From Gammaproteobacteria bacterium (lineage in GTDB: Bacteria; Pseudomonadota; Gammaproteobacteria; Pseudomonadales; Azotimanducaceae), in NCBI GenBank assembly GCA_007694905.1, contig REEU01000123.1, positions 1 to 64,000 on the forward strand: a stretch of 64,000 bases of DNA, read 5' to 3'. The first letter of the stretch is position 1. Every line of letters starts with the position of its first letter. Under the pieces are notes generated by a model. It saw only the letters and a list, made by a program, of their open reading frames with translations, made no database searches and was not told the origin of the DNA. The position numbers and the translations under genes are program-made. This document shows positions 52,864 to 61,062 of the stretch, piece after piece.

Positions 52864-53070
52864 TCAGGCGACCCGAGCCGGCCCCATCCTGCGCCGCGGT
52901 TGCTCCTGCTCGAGCATGCAGCGGAGATGGTGGCAGACGAGGCGAGCTGCTCGCTCGCGCTGCTGCGCTCGCTTCAGGCGCCGAGCCGCACGCAGGGCAA
53001 GCCGGGAATGCCGTTCGGCAGGGGTCTCTAACCGGTGTCTGCGATCAGCGAAGAGATCGGGCGTACGCAT
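52864..53070 (-). CDS. Small Arg-rich hypothetical protein, 68 aa
   Basis: I do not recognise this family. The ATG at 53070 has AAGGAT 7 nt ahead. The protein starts 'MRTPDLFADRRHRLETP' and is then mostly a basic helix ('LALRAARRLKRAQQRERAAR') with two Cys residues. A perfect palindrome lies just upstream at 53098-53127, as expected for a regulated gene. An in-frame ATG at 53079 would add three residues. It lies downstream of clpB in the same direction, separated by a terminator-like hairpin. A nucleic-acid-binding role is possible from composition only. Confidence 0.5.
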   Translation of the reverse strand: MRTPDLFADRRHRLETPAERHSRLALRAARRLKRAQQRERAARLVCHHLRCMLEQEQPRRRMGPARVA

Positions 53071-53097
53071 CGCGGGCATCCTTCTCGCAAGCTGGTT

Positions 53098-53127
53098 ACG
53101 CGTACAGTACCCAAATACTGTACGCGT
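53098..53127. promoter_or_regulatory. 30-bp perfect palindrome, probable operator
   Basis: ACGCGTACAGTA (53098-53109) and its exact complement (53116-53127) flank CCCAAA. It lies 28 nt upstream of the small Arg-rich gene. The half-sites ACAGTA/TACTGT are everted relative to a LexA box, so LexA is not the obvious binder. A homodimeric regulator is likely. Confidence 0.6.
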
Positions 53128-53212
53128 GTCCAGCCCTGAAACGATCCGGTCAGCACGCCTGCAAAGCATCCTCGGCGCCCTTCCGTACCCACCATAGACA
53201 TGGACCGCCGAG

Positions 53213-53237
53213 GGCCAAGCAACAGCAGAGCTTGGCC
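53213..53237 (-). terminator. Terminator-like hairpin after clpB
   Basis: GGCCAAGC and GCTTGGCC form an 8-bp stem with a 9-nt loop, beginning 4 nt past the clpB stop. No T-tract follows on the minus strand. Confidence 0.5.
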
Positions 53238-53240
53238 GTC

Positions 53241-55841
53241 TTAGGCGGCGTGAATGCTTTCGCTGCTGCTGAAATGCAAGCCCTCACCCTCCTCGGCAAC
53301 ATCGATCCGGACCACCGAACCCGGCAGGAACTGGCCACGGAGCAGCGCTTCTGCCAGCGGGTTTTCCACCAGGCGTTGAATGGCCCGCTTCAGGGGCCGG
53401 GCTCCGTAAACCGGGTCGAATCCAGCTTCCGCAAGTCGATCGAGCGCCCTCTCGGAGATTTCCAAAGCGAGATCGCGCTCCACGAGGCGTCGTTTCAAGC
53501 CTTCGAGCTGAATGCCGCTGATCTTGCGGATGTCCGCCGGGTTCAACGGATGGAAGACCACCGAGTCATCGACGCGATTAAGAAACTCAGGCCGGAAGTG
53601 CTGGGCGACAATGCCCATCACGGCCCGCTTCATGGCATCGTAGTTTTCCTCGCCTGCCATGCTCTGGATCACGTCTGATCCAAGGTTCGAAGTCATCACC
53701 AGGACCGTATTACGGAAATCCACTGTACGCCCATGGCCATCCGTCAAGCGGCCGTCATCGAGCACCTGCAGCAGCACGTTGAACACATCCGCATGCGCCT
53801 TCTCGATCTCGTCTAGGAGGATCAATGAGTACGGGCGGCGGCGAACGGCTTCCGTGAGATAGCCGCCTTCCTCATAACCGACATAGCCCGGGGGAGCACC
53901 GATCAGGCGCGCCACCGAGTGGCGCTCCATGAACTCGGACATATCGATGCGCACCATGGCCTGATCACTATCGAACAGGACCTCCGACAACGCCTTACAC
54001 AATTCGGTCTTGCCGACGCCGGTGGGACCAAGAAACAGGAAGGAACCGTTGGGCCGATTGGGATCCGACAGTCCAGCGCGCGAGCGACGTACCGCATTGG
54101 CCACCGCGGTCACCGCTTCGTGCTGCCCGATTACACGCTCGTGGAGCTGCTCTTCGAGCTTGAGAAGCTTCTCGCGCTCACCTTCGAGCAGCTTTGATAT
54201 CGGGATTCCTGTCCACTTAGAGACCACTTCGGCCACTTCCTCCTCAGTGACCCGATTGCGCAACAGCTGCATATCACCACCCTCGCTCTCCTCAGCTGCA
54301 GCAAGCTGTTTCTCGAGCTCAGGAATCCTGCCGTACTGCAGTTCCGACATGCGCGTGAGATCGCTCGTGCGGCGCGCGGCCTCGAGTTCCACCCGGACCT
54401 GATCCAACTCCTCCTTGACGTGCTGCGCTCCCTGCAGCGTGGCCTTCTCCGCGCTCCAGATCTCCTCGAGGTCGGCGTATTCTTTCTCCAACCGCCCGAT
54501 GTTGTCCTCAAGATCATCGAGGCGCTTACGGGAGGCATCGTCGGTTTCCTTCTTCAGCGCCTCGCGTTCGATCTTGAACTGAATCAGACGCCGCTCGAGA
54601 CGATCCATCTCTTCCGGTTTGGAATCCATCTCCATACGGATGCGGCTGCCTGCTTCGTCGATCAGATCGATGGCTTTGTCAGGCAATTGCCGATCGGTGA
54701 TGTACCGGTGGGACAGCTTAGCCGCCGCCACGATGGCCGGATCGCCAATGGTCACGCCATGGTGAATCTCGTAGCGTTCCTTGAGACCGCGCAGGATAGC
54801 CACGGTGTCCTCGACACTGGGCTCGTCCACGAGCACCTTCTGGAAGCGACGCTCGAGCGCCGCATCTTTCTCGATGTGCTGGCGATATTCATTCAGCGTG
54901 GTGGCGCCGACGCAGTGCAGCTCACCGCGTGCCAGTGCCGGTTTCAGCATATTGCCGGCATCCATGGATCCTTCCGCCTTGCCTGCGCCGACGACGGTGT
55001 GAATCTCGTCGATGAACAGAATGACGCTGCCTTCCTGCTTGGAGAGTTCGTTCAGAACCGACTTCAGGCGCTCCTCGAACTCGCCCCGATACTTCGCACC
55101 GGCGATCAGCGCACCCATGTCCAACGAAAGTATCCGCTTGTTGCGCAACCCTTCCGGCACCTCGCCGTCGACGATGCGCTGCGCCAGACCTTCCACAATG
55201 GCGGTCTTGCCGACGCCCGGCTCACCGATGAGCACGGGGTTGTTCTTGGTGCGCCGCTGCAGCACTTGTACCGTGCGCCGGATCTCGTCGTCGCGACCGA
55301 TCACCGGGTCGAGCTTGCCCCGCTCCGCGCGCTCGGTCAGATCCACTGTGAAACGATCCAGCGCCTGCCGATGTTCTTCGGCGTTGGGGTCCGACACCTG
55401 CTCGCCGCCCCGAACTTCATCGATGGCTGCAGCAAGTTTCGCCGGGTCGAGGCCGCGCCCTTTCAGCATGCGGCCGAGCGCCCCGGGATCCTCACTCGCG
55501 GCAAGCAGGACCAGTTCACTGGAAATGTAGCTGTCACCCCGCTTCTGGGCGTGTCGATCGGCCAGATTCAAGATGCGCCCGAGTTCGGCCGAGCCGGATA
55601 TTGAGCCGGTTGGCGTCTTCAGAGTCGCGAGCTGTTGCAACGCGGCGTCGAGATCCTGGCGCAGACCTGCGACGTCGACGCCGACACCCTTCAGCAACGG
55701 CATTACGCTGCCGCCCTGCTGCTCCAGCAACGCGACCAGCAGATGGGACGTTTCCAGCTGAGTGTGGTCCCGGCCCACCGCCAGGGACTGGGCCGCCGCC
55801 AGGGCTTCCTGAAGTCGGCTGGTGAATCGTTCTGGGTTCAT
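53241..55841 (-). CDS. clpB: ATP-dependent disaggregase ClpB
   Basis: 866 residues (E. coli 857). It is a hexameric AAA+ chaperone that, with DnaK, pulls proteins out of aggregates. N-domain residues 1-150; first AAA+ with Walker A 'GEPGVGKT' at 206-213 and '[14 protein letters not shown]'; the long coiled-coil middle domain (about 410-530) that separates ClpB from ClpA; second AAA+ with 'GPTGVGKT' near 606 and '[19 protein letters not shown]' as the pore loop. The ATG has GAGG at 5 nt and a sigma-32-type promoter about 100 nt upstream. Confidence 0.97.
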   Translation of the reverse strand: MNPERFTSRLQEALAAAQSLAVGRDHTQLETSHLLVALLEQQGGSVMPLLKGVGVDVAGLRQDLDAALQQLATLKTPTGSISGSAELGRILNLADRHAQKRGDSYISSELVLLAASEDPGALGRMLKGRGLDPAKLAAAIDEVRGGEQVSDPNAEEHRQALDRFTVDLTERAERGKLDPVIGRDDEIRRTVQVLQRRTKNNPVLIGEPGVGKTAIVEGLAQRIVDGEVPEGLRNKRILSLDMGALIAGAKYRGEFEERLKSVLNELSKQEGSVILFIDEIHTVVGAGKAEGSMDAGNMLKPALARGELHCVGATTLNEYRQHIEKDAALERRFQKVLVDEPSVEDTVAILRGLKERYEIHHGVTIGDPAIVAAAKLSHRYITDRQLPDKAIDLIDEAGSRIRMEMDSKPEEMDRLERRLIQFKIEREALKKETDDASRKRLDDLEDNIGRLEKEYADLEEIWSAEKATLQGAQHVKEELDQVRVELEAARRTSDLTRMSELQYGRIPELEKQLAAAEESEGGDMQLLRNRVTEEEVAEVVSKWTGIPISKLLEGEREKLLKLEEQLHERVIGQHEAVTAVANAVRRSRAGLSDPNRPNGSFLFLGPTGVGKTELCKALSEVLFDSDQAMVRIDMSEFMERHSVARLIGAPPGYVGYEEGGYLTEAVRRRPYSLILLDEIEKAHADVFNVLLQVLDDGRLTDGHGRTVDFRNTVLVMTSNLGSDVIQSMAGEENYDAMKRAVMGIVAQHFRPEFLNRVDDSVVFHPLNPADIRKISGIQLEGLKRRLVERDLALEISERALDRLAEAGFDPVYGARPLKRAIQRLVENPLAEALLRGQFLPGSVVRIDVAEEGEGLHFSSSESIHAA

Positions 55842-55932
55842 GCCTCGATCCTCTGAATCTGTTTGCGCCCGCCGCCCGGAACCTATTGCTCAACAGTTTC
55901 TAGATCCGGTGGAGAGGCTGATCTGCTCCAAT

Positions 55933-55960
55933 AGATGAGGCTCCCGGCGGCGAATTCAAC
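55933..55960 (-). promoter_or_regulatory. Sigma-32-type heat-shock promoter of clpB
   Basis: On the minus strand, GTTGAA (55955-55960) and CCTCATCT (55933-55940) are 14 nt apart. They resemble the sigma-32 elements CTTGAA and CCCCATnT at normal spacing. The clpB start is 92 nt downstream. Confidence 0.65.
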
Positions 55961-56002
55961 CTGCATGCGTTCGCGCCGTGTCCGAATGCCGCAAAGGGGG
56001 CT

Positions 56003-56221
56003 TCAAGGGCGCATGAAAGGGAAGTCCTGGTCGCCTTCGAGGTTCTCCAATTCAAATGCGACCTCACTGCGTATGTCCGCAGCGCTGCGGTGCTGACGGA
56101 GTTGCTGCAGCAACTCGCTCAGAAGCGCCTTGCTGAAACGCTCGGGGTCGATGTTCTCAGCCTTCGCTGCGGCCATCGCCGACTCGAGATGCTGGCGCGC
56201 GAGTTCGTAGGACCCTGCCAT
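56003..56221 (-). CDS. Conserved small protein, 72 aa
   Basis: The ATG has a strong AAGGAG 7 nt ahead. The product is helical and acidic: 'ELARQHLESAMAAAKAE', 'LLSELLQQLRQHRSAADI' and an end 'QDFPFMRP'. I recall similar short hypothetical proteins in other proteobacteria with the same ending, but there is no named function. It lies upstream of clpB in the same direction but is separated from it by the heat-shock promoter. It is divergent from the PilZ-domain gene. Confidence 0.75.
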   Translation of the reverse strand: MAGSYELARQHLESAMAAAKAENIDPERFSKALLSELLQQLRQHRSAADIRSEVAFELENLEGDQDFPFMRP

Positions 56222-56332
56222 GCTGCGACTCCTTAAGAGGACTAGAGCGCCCTTGGTTTACCCGGGCGCAACAAAAGAAAATGCACTAGACTCAACGATA
56301 TGGGAACACGATTGGGTTGTGGAGCCGTTGAC

Positions 56333-57082
56333 GTGCGTCAAGCGAACCCCACGCCGCCGGCTGACAGGCGTGAACACGCCCGGGTCGAGATCCCGCTGGA
56401 AGTGGAACTCGAACATCCGAGCATGGGACATCGTCGCTGCCGCGTCCGGGATTTATCCCAGGACGGATTGTTTCTGGAGTTTCCAGGACACGACCTGGTC
56501 CCTGGCGCCCGCCTGCGAGTGACGCCCATAGCGCCTGCCATCCTCGGTCACGACCATTGCCCCACCGTGGAAATCGAGGTTGCCAGAGTCGCAGAAGACG
56601 GTCTCGGAACGCGTTTCGCGAACCGCACCCAAGCCTATCTTTTCAGCAGTTTCCGCCAGCGCCGCACCGCCCTCGAAGTGGGCATCGACTACTTTCAGAT
56701 TCACGTGGCCGCGCTGGTCAACGATGCAAGCGGCCGCCTCCTGGTCGTGGACGACCACGGCCGCTGGCTGTTCCCTGGGACCTTCCTGGTCGTCGGCCGG
56801 CAGGTCGAACAGGTGATCGGGGACATGCTCAAGGCCGATCTCGCACTCGAACTTGCATCGCTTGAGGCTCCGATCGCCACCGCGACGTTGGACGGCGGCT
56901 TGGCTCCGGAAGGCGCGACATTGGCACTGTTTCACCGCTGCACCAGCCTGGGCGAAGGTAACGCCGATGCATCCGGCCGATTCCGTCGGCTGCGCTGGTT
57001 ACCGCCGGGGCGGGATCCCAGCGAACTCGTTTTCGCGGACCCGTTTCTGCGCGACTTGGCCCGCAAGGTGCTGCTGCCATGA
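56333..57082 (+). CDS. PilZ domain fused to a degenerate Nudix-like domain
   Basis: 249 residues from the GTG at 56333, which has GGAG 8 nt ahead; an ATG at 56300 would add 11 residues but lacks a ribosome-binding site. Residues about 10-110 look like a PilZ c-di-GMP receptor: 'DRREHARVEIPLEVELEHP' has the Arg-rich lead and 'RVRDLSQDGLFLEF' the D-x-S-x-x-G-like motif. Residues about 125-249 follow the Nudix fold ('HVAALVNDASGRLLVVDD', 'GRWLFPGTFLVVGRQVEQ'), but the Nudix box lacks its catalytic Glu cluster (R-E-x-x-E-E). The protein may sense c-di-GMP through PilZ and bind, rather than cleave, a nucleotide or metabolite. The DUF2244 gene follows after 49 nt. Confidence 0.75.
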   Translation: MRQANPTPPADRREHARVEIPLEVELEHPSMGHRRCRVRDLSQDGLFLEFPGHDLVPGARLRVTPIAPAILGHDHCPTVEIEVARVAEDGLGTRFANRTQAYLFSSFRQRRTALEVGIDYFQIHVAALVNDASGRLLVVDDHGRWLFPGTFLVVGRQVEQVIGDMLKADLALELASLEAPIATATLDGGLAPEGATLALFHRCTSLGEGNADASGRFRRLRWLPPGRDPSELVFADPFLRDLARKVLLP

Positions 57083-57131
57083 ACGCGGGAACTCGGTAGA
57101 CTTCTCCGCGGGCGTCACATGGACATGCAGT

Positions 57132-57623
57132 ATGGTGACCGCGCACTACGATCCACAATCCCGAACCGGCCAGATCATCCTGCGTCCCAACCGCTCATGG
57201 TCATGGCGCGCAAACCTGGTCTTTCTCGCCGTCCTCGCCACGGTCGCGATGGTGATAGGAGTCGTTTTCCTGCTCCAGGGGCTGTGGTTGATTCTGCCCT
57301 TTGGTCTGATCGAGGTCTCGCTGGTGGGTTCGGCGCTGTACGTCTGTGCGCGGCGGACGCATCGTCAGGAAGTGCTCACCTTTTCCGAGGACGAGCTGCT
57401 GATCGAACGCGGCAGTGCGCACCCGGAGAGCCGCCACGTGTTCAAGCGCCTGTTTGCGCGCTTCTTCGTACGCAGGCCCCGGCATCCCTGGTATCCCACC
57501 CGCGTCGCCGTCCGTTCCCACGGCCGCGAGATCGAAGTGGGTGCCTTCCTCAACCCCGAGGACAAAAACCGCCTGATCGCCGAACTGCGGCGCATGGTCG
57601 ATAGCCTCGAAAGCAGCTCCTGA
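57132..57623 (+). CDS. DUF2244 family membrane protein
   Basis: 163 residues. Two closely spaced helices ('LVFLAVLATVAMVIGVVFLL' and 'LPFGLIEVSLVGSALYV') follow the 'LRPNRSWSW' lead typical of DUF2244. A soluble C-terminal part has 'PESRHVFKRLFARFFVRRP' and 'VGAFLNPEDKNRLIAELR'. The function is unknown; such genes often lie near cytochrome oxidase clusters, but here cco genes are about 9 kb away. The ATG at 57132 is the first codon of the family sequence. Confidence 0.85.
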   Translation: MVTAHYDPQSRTGQIILRPNRSWSWRANLVFLAVLATVAMVIGVVFLLQGLWLILPFGLIEVSLVGSALYVCARRTHRQEVLTFSEDELLIERGSAHPESRHVFKRLFARFFVRRPRHPWYPTRVAVRSHGREIEVGAFLNPEDKNRLIAELRRMVDSLESSS

Positions 57624-57664
57624 CGGACAGGGGATGGCCACGCCTTCCGCTTGCCAGCCCCTCG

Positions 57665-57684
57665 ATTAGCGTGCTAATGATTAG
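57665..57684. promoter_or_regulatory. SlyA-type operator upstream of slyA
   Basis: ATTAGC-GT-GCTAAT (57665-57678) matches the SlyA box TTAGCAAGCTAA at 10 of 12 positions. It continues into a second overlapping palindrome, CTAAT-G-ATTAG (57674-57684). It lies about 60 nt before the slyA start, where a promoter is expected, so the operon is probably autorepressed. Confidence 0.75.
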
Positions 57685-57742
57685 GATGCTTTGTATACGG
57701 CTGGCAGAGCTCCCGCGAAAACTGATTCAGAGTCTCCTTGGC

Positions 57743-58216
57743 ATGATCATGCAAAACAGCAGCATCCGGGAACGCTTCGGCTTCGTGCTCTCACGCCTGG
57801 CACGAAGCTGGCGCAGCCACCTGGACCAGCGGCTCGCGTCCCAGGGGATCAGCTACGCTCGTTGGGTGACCCTCATCTATCTGCAGCGCGGAGGTGAAGG
57901 GATGCAGCAGAAGGAACTGGCGGACTACATGGGCATCGAGGCTCCGACCCTGGTCCGCACCCTGGATCGGCTGGAACGTCTCGATCTGATCGAACGCCGC
58001 CCCCACCCGCAGGACCGGCGGGCCAAATCCGTACACCTGACTGAAGCTGCGTGCCGCGACCTCGAGGCCTTCACCGAGGCCGCCTCCGACATTCGCGCGG
58101 ACCTGCTTACGGGGGTCTCCGATGCAGATCTGGAAGTGTGCTTTCGCGTACTCGAGACCGTGCTCGGCAACGCCCGCGATCTCGAGCAGCACACGCTTCG
58201 GGCGGAGGCACCATGA
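57743..58216 (+). CDS. slyA: SlyA-type MarR-family transcription regulator
   Basis: 157 residues (start uncertain: ATG codons at 57743 and 57749; the GTG at 57671 lies in the operator). The winged helix contains 'MGIEAPTLVRTLDRLERLDL', nearly the SlyA recognition region, and 'RRPHPQDRRAKSVHLT' is the wing. It opens 'FVLSRLARSWRSHLDQRL'. Such regulators respond to small phenolics or other lipophilic ligands and control efflux. It overlaps the EmrA-like gene (ATGA), and the operator upstream suggests autorepression. Confidence 0.9.
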   Translation: MIMQNSSIRERFGFVLSRLARSWRSHLDQRLASQGISYARWVTLIYLQRGGEGMQQKELADYMGIEAPTLVRTLDRLERLDLIERRPHPQDRRAKSVHLTEAACRDLEAFTEAASDIRADLLTGVSDADLEVCFRVLETVLGNARDLEQHTLRAEAP

Positions 58217-59349
58217 GCAGCGCCGGCAGCCAAAGAAACGATACACCAGGCCCCGGAGACGCAACGCCGCCCGCCGCATCGCGCCGGACCACCAATCTGG
58301 TCGCGGCCGCCCTTGCGCTGGTCACCATCATCGGCCTGACATGGTGGGTTCTGCATCGGATTGCCTACGTCCACGTCGTCGATGCCCGCATCGCCGCCAC
58401 CATGGTGGCAGTCTCCAGCCGCGCCAACGGCTGGATCGAGGTGCTGGCTGTTGAAGAAGGTGATCAGGTCGAAGCAGGCGACCTGCTATTCGCAGTAGAC
58501 GATCGCGAAGCACGACTGCTGCTGGCCGAACGGGAAGCCCAGATCGAGCGACTCCAGGCCCATGCGGACAGCCTTCGGGAGCGTCAGGCCATGGTCGATG
58601 CCCGCACCGCAAGCCGTCTCGACACCCGCCGCTCGGAGCTCAACGCTGCGGAAGCAGCGCTGCGCGCCGCAGACTCCGAATACGAGCGTGCGGTCGCGGA
58701 TTGGCAACGGGCCACGCCCATGCTCGAACGGGAAATCATCTCGAGACAGGTCTGGGAGCGGCAGCGCAACGACCACCTGCAGGCACGCAGTCGGCGCGAA
58801 GCCGCCGTTGCGGATCTGGCCCGGACCCGGGCCGAGCTCGCCGAGGCGGAAGCCGAACGCAGCGAGCTGCGCCTCATCGACGCGGAGATTGCCGAGCTCA
58901 ATCACGCCCTCACCGAGGCGCGGGCACAGCGCGATCGGCAGGCCGTTCTGCTCGACGATCACCAGGTTCGAAGCCCGGGGCGGGGCGTGATCGACGAAGT
59001 CTTCGTCGAGCGCGGGGAACATGTGAACCGGGGGCAACGCCTGCTGGTCATGCATAACACCGATGAGGTGTGGATCTCCGCCAACGTCAAGGAAACGGAG
59101 CTGCGCCACTTCGACACCGGTGCCCAGGCGCGCGTACGAGTGGACGCCTACCCGCGAGCAAGACTCGCAGGCCGGGTCACACGCATCGGCTCAGCCGCAA
59201 CCAGCGAATTCGCACTCCTGCCGTCCCCGAATCCAAGCGGGAACTTCACCAAGATCACCCAGCGGGTGAAGATTCGAATCGACCTGGACGATCCCGGTGA
59301 TCTGACGCTGCGTCCCGGGATGATGGTCGAGGTGGCCATCGAAAAGTGA
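58213..59349 (+). CDS. EmrA/HlyD-type periplasmic adaptor
   Basis: 378 residues. It has one membrane helix at about residues 28-50, then a split lipoyl domain ('AVSSRANGWIEVLAVEEGDQ' and 'VRSPGRGVIDEVFVERGEHV'), and between them a long coiled coil (about residues 95-245) rich in Ala, Arg and Glu that would span the periplasm. The ATG follows GGAGG and overlaps the slyA stop. With the DHA2 transporter downstream it forms an EmrAB-type tripartite pump that would recruit a TolC-like channel from elsewhere. Confidence 0.92.
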   Translation: MSSAGSQRNDTPGPGDATPPAASRRTTNLVAAALALVTIIGLTWWVLHRIAYVHVVDARIAATMVAVSSRANGWIEVLAVEEGDQVEAGDLLFAVDDREARLLLAEREAQIERLQAHADSLRERQAMVDARTASRLDTRRSELNAAEAALRAADSEYERAVADWQRATPMLEREIISRQVWERQRNDHLQARSRREAAVADLARTRAELAEAEAERSELRLIDAEIAELNHALTEARAQRDRQAVLLDDHQVRSPGRGVIDEVFVERGEHVNRGQRLLVMHNTDEVWISANVKETELRHFDTGAQARVRVDAYPRARLAGRVTRIGSAATSEFALLPSPNPSGNFTKITQRVKIRIDLDDPGDLTLRPGMMVEVAIEK

Positions 59350-59425
59350 AGTGAAGGCGTGAAGCGATAAGGCTGAGTGCGCGCACTCGAGCCAACAGGC
59401 TTGCTGGTCAGCTGCGGGTTCTCCC

Positions 59426-61060
59426 ATGGCAGAACGCTACCCGGTTCCGGGCGACATCGAAGCGAGCGAAAACGTCCGCGAACTGTTTGCGCTCTACGGC
59501 CCCACGTTCCGCTGGGCGGTGACGTTCACTGCCATGCTCGGCGCCTTTTCGACCCTTTTGACCGGCACCATCGTCAACGTTGCCATTCCCGACGTCATGG
59601 GCGCTCTTGGCATGACCACGGAAAGCGCCCAGTGGCTGTCCACCGGCTTCCTTGCCGCCACGACGGTGACCATGCTGCTGGCCGCTTGGTGTGTCGAAAC
59701 CATCGGCATGCGTCGAACCTACAGTCTGTCCATGGTCATTTTTCTGGGCGGTTCCGTACTCGGCGGGATCGCCGCTACCGGAGAGATGCTGATCATTGCG
59801 CGCTTCATCCAGGGCGCGGGCGCGGGTCTGATGACGCCCATCTCCATGCTGATCGTGTTCCAGGTGTTTCCGGTGCATCGCCGTGGCATGGCCATGGGGC
59901 TGTTTTCCATCGGCGTGGTGCTTGCGCCGGCACTCGGCCCCGTCCTCGGCGGTCTGCTCATCGACAACCTGAACTGGCGCTACGTCTTCTTCATGGCGGT
60001 CCCGTTCGCCATGACGAGTATTCCGCTGGCGATGGTGTTTCTGCCGCAGCGCGAACCGAACGCCCGTACGCCCCACTTCGACTGGACCGGCGTTGCGCTG
60101 CTGAGCGTATTCATCCTCTGCCTGTTGATCGGCTTGTCGAATGCGCCCAGAGACGGTTGGGGTGACGACCGCATCGCCCAGCTCTTCCTCGGCGCCGCGG
60201 TCTCAGGCATTGCGTTTCTATTCTGGGAGGCACGGGTTGCAGATCCCATTTTCAACCTGCGCCTGTTCAGCAATGGCCGTTTTCTTGCGGCCGCCATCGT
60301 CACGTTCATCATCGGCGCCGGCCTGTTCGGATCCATCTACTTCCTGCCTCTGTTCCTCCAGACCGTACAGGGCCTGAAACCGACGGATGCCGGACTCCTG
60401 CTGCTGCCTGCGGGACTCATCATGGCGGTGTGCTTCCCGCTTGCCGGGTGGCTCTCGGACCTGATGTCGCCGCGCCGGCTGATCCTGTTCGGCGTCATCC
60501 TGTTCGGGATCTCCTCGCTGCTGATGGCGCGCGTGGACACACAGACGCCCTTCCTGGATCTGGCCTTGTGGACACTGCTTGGGCGCATCGGTCTTTCGTT
60601 CATCTTCCCGTGCCTCAACGCCGCTGCCATGCGACCGCTGCCGCTGGAGCTGCTGGCGCAAGGGTCCGGCATGGTCAACTTCCTGCGCCAGTTGGGCGGG
60701 GCCTTTGGCGTCAACCTGCTGGCCATCTACTTCAGTCAGCGCAGCATTTTCCACGCCGATTCCCTGACGCCGAGCCAGACGCCGGGCCACGAGACCACGC
60801 TGGAAACGCTCGATACCCTCGCAGCACTCCACGGCCAGGTCGCCGGGGCCGCAGGCAGCGAGCATGCCCGCGCGCTGGCCTTTCTGAGCGACATGATCTG
60901 GCAGCAGGCCAGCATGCTGGCCTATCGGGACGTCTTCATGGTGGTGGCCATCGTGTTCGCGCTGTGTCTGATCCCGGCCTGGTTCATGGACTCCCGTGCG
61001 CCCGCGGCCATCCGCCCTCCCTTGCGGCCTCCCGCACCCGCACCCGCACCCGCACGCTAA
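59426..61060 (+). CDS. EmrB/QacA-type (DHA2) MFS drug transporter
   Basis: 544 residues, fourteen helices as in the DHA2 family. Antiporter motifs: 'LSTGFLAATTVTMLLAAWCV' and 'GIGMR'-like loop ('CVETIGMRRTYSLSM'), and the motif C helix 'SIGVVLAPALGPVLGGLLID'. The protein ends in a run of Pro-Ala repeats encoded by tandem CCCGCA units. It is downstream of the adaptor by 76 nt and should be regulated by the SlyA-type protein. It expels hydrophobic toxic compounds. Confidence 0.92.
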   Translation: MAERYPVPGDIEASENVRELFALYGPTFRWAVTFTAMLGAFSTLLTGTIVNVAIPDVMGALGMTTESAQWLSTGFLAATTVTMLLAAWCVETIGMRRTYSLSMVIFLGGSVLGGIAATGEMLIIARFIQGAGAGLMTPISMLIVFQVFPVHRRGMAMGLFSIGVVLAPALGPVLGGLLIDNLNWRYVFFMAVPFAMTSIPLAMVFLPQREPNARTPHFDWTGVALLSVFILCLLIGLSNAPRDGWGDDRIAQLFLGAAVSGIAFLFWEARVADPIFNLRLFSNGRFLAAAIVTFIIGAGLFGSIYFLPLFLQTVQGLKPTDAGLLLLPAGLIMAVCFPLAGWLSDLMSPRRLILFGVILFGISSLLMARVDTQTPFLDLALWTLLGRIGLSFIFPCLNAAAMRPLPLELLAQGSGMVNFLRQLGGAFGVNLLAIYFSQRSIFHADSLTPSQTPGHETTLETLDTLAALHGQVAGAAGSEHARALAFLSDMIWQQASMLAYRDVFMVVAIVFALCLIPAWFMDSRAPAAIRPPLRPPAPAPAPAR

Positions 61061-61062
61061 TG

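Noticed and set aside
52646-52864. 72-codon minus-strand ORF whose ATG overlaps the stop of the 68-aa gene
   Set aside because: It reads through the FNR-type box, its product is not protein-like, and it has no independent support.
53098-53127. LexA (SOS) box
   Set aside because: The half-sites are in the everted order (ACAGTA first, TACTGT second), opposite to LexA boxes.
61026-61057. CCCGCA tandem repeat as a regulatory repeat
   Set aside because: It simply encodes the Pro-Ala tail of the DHA2 transporter; the copy number is small.
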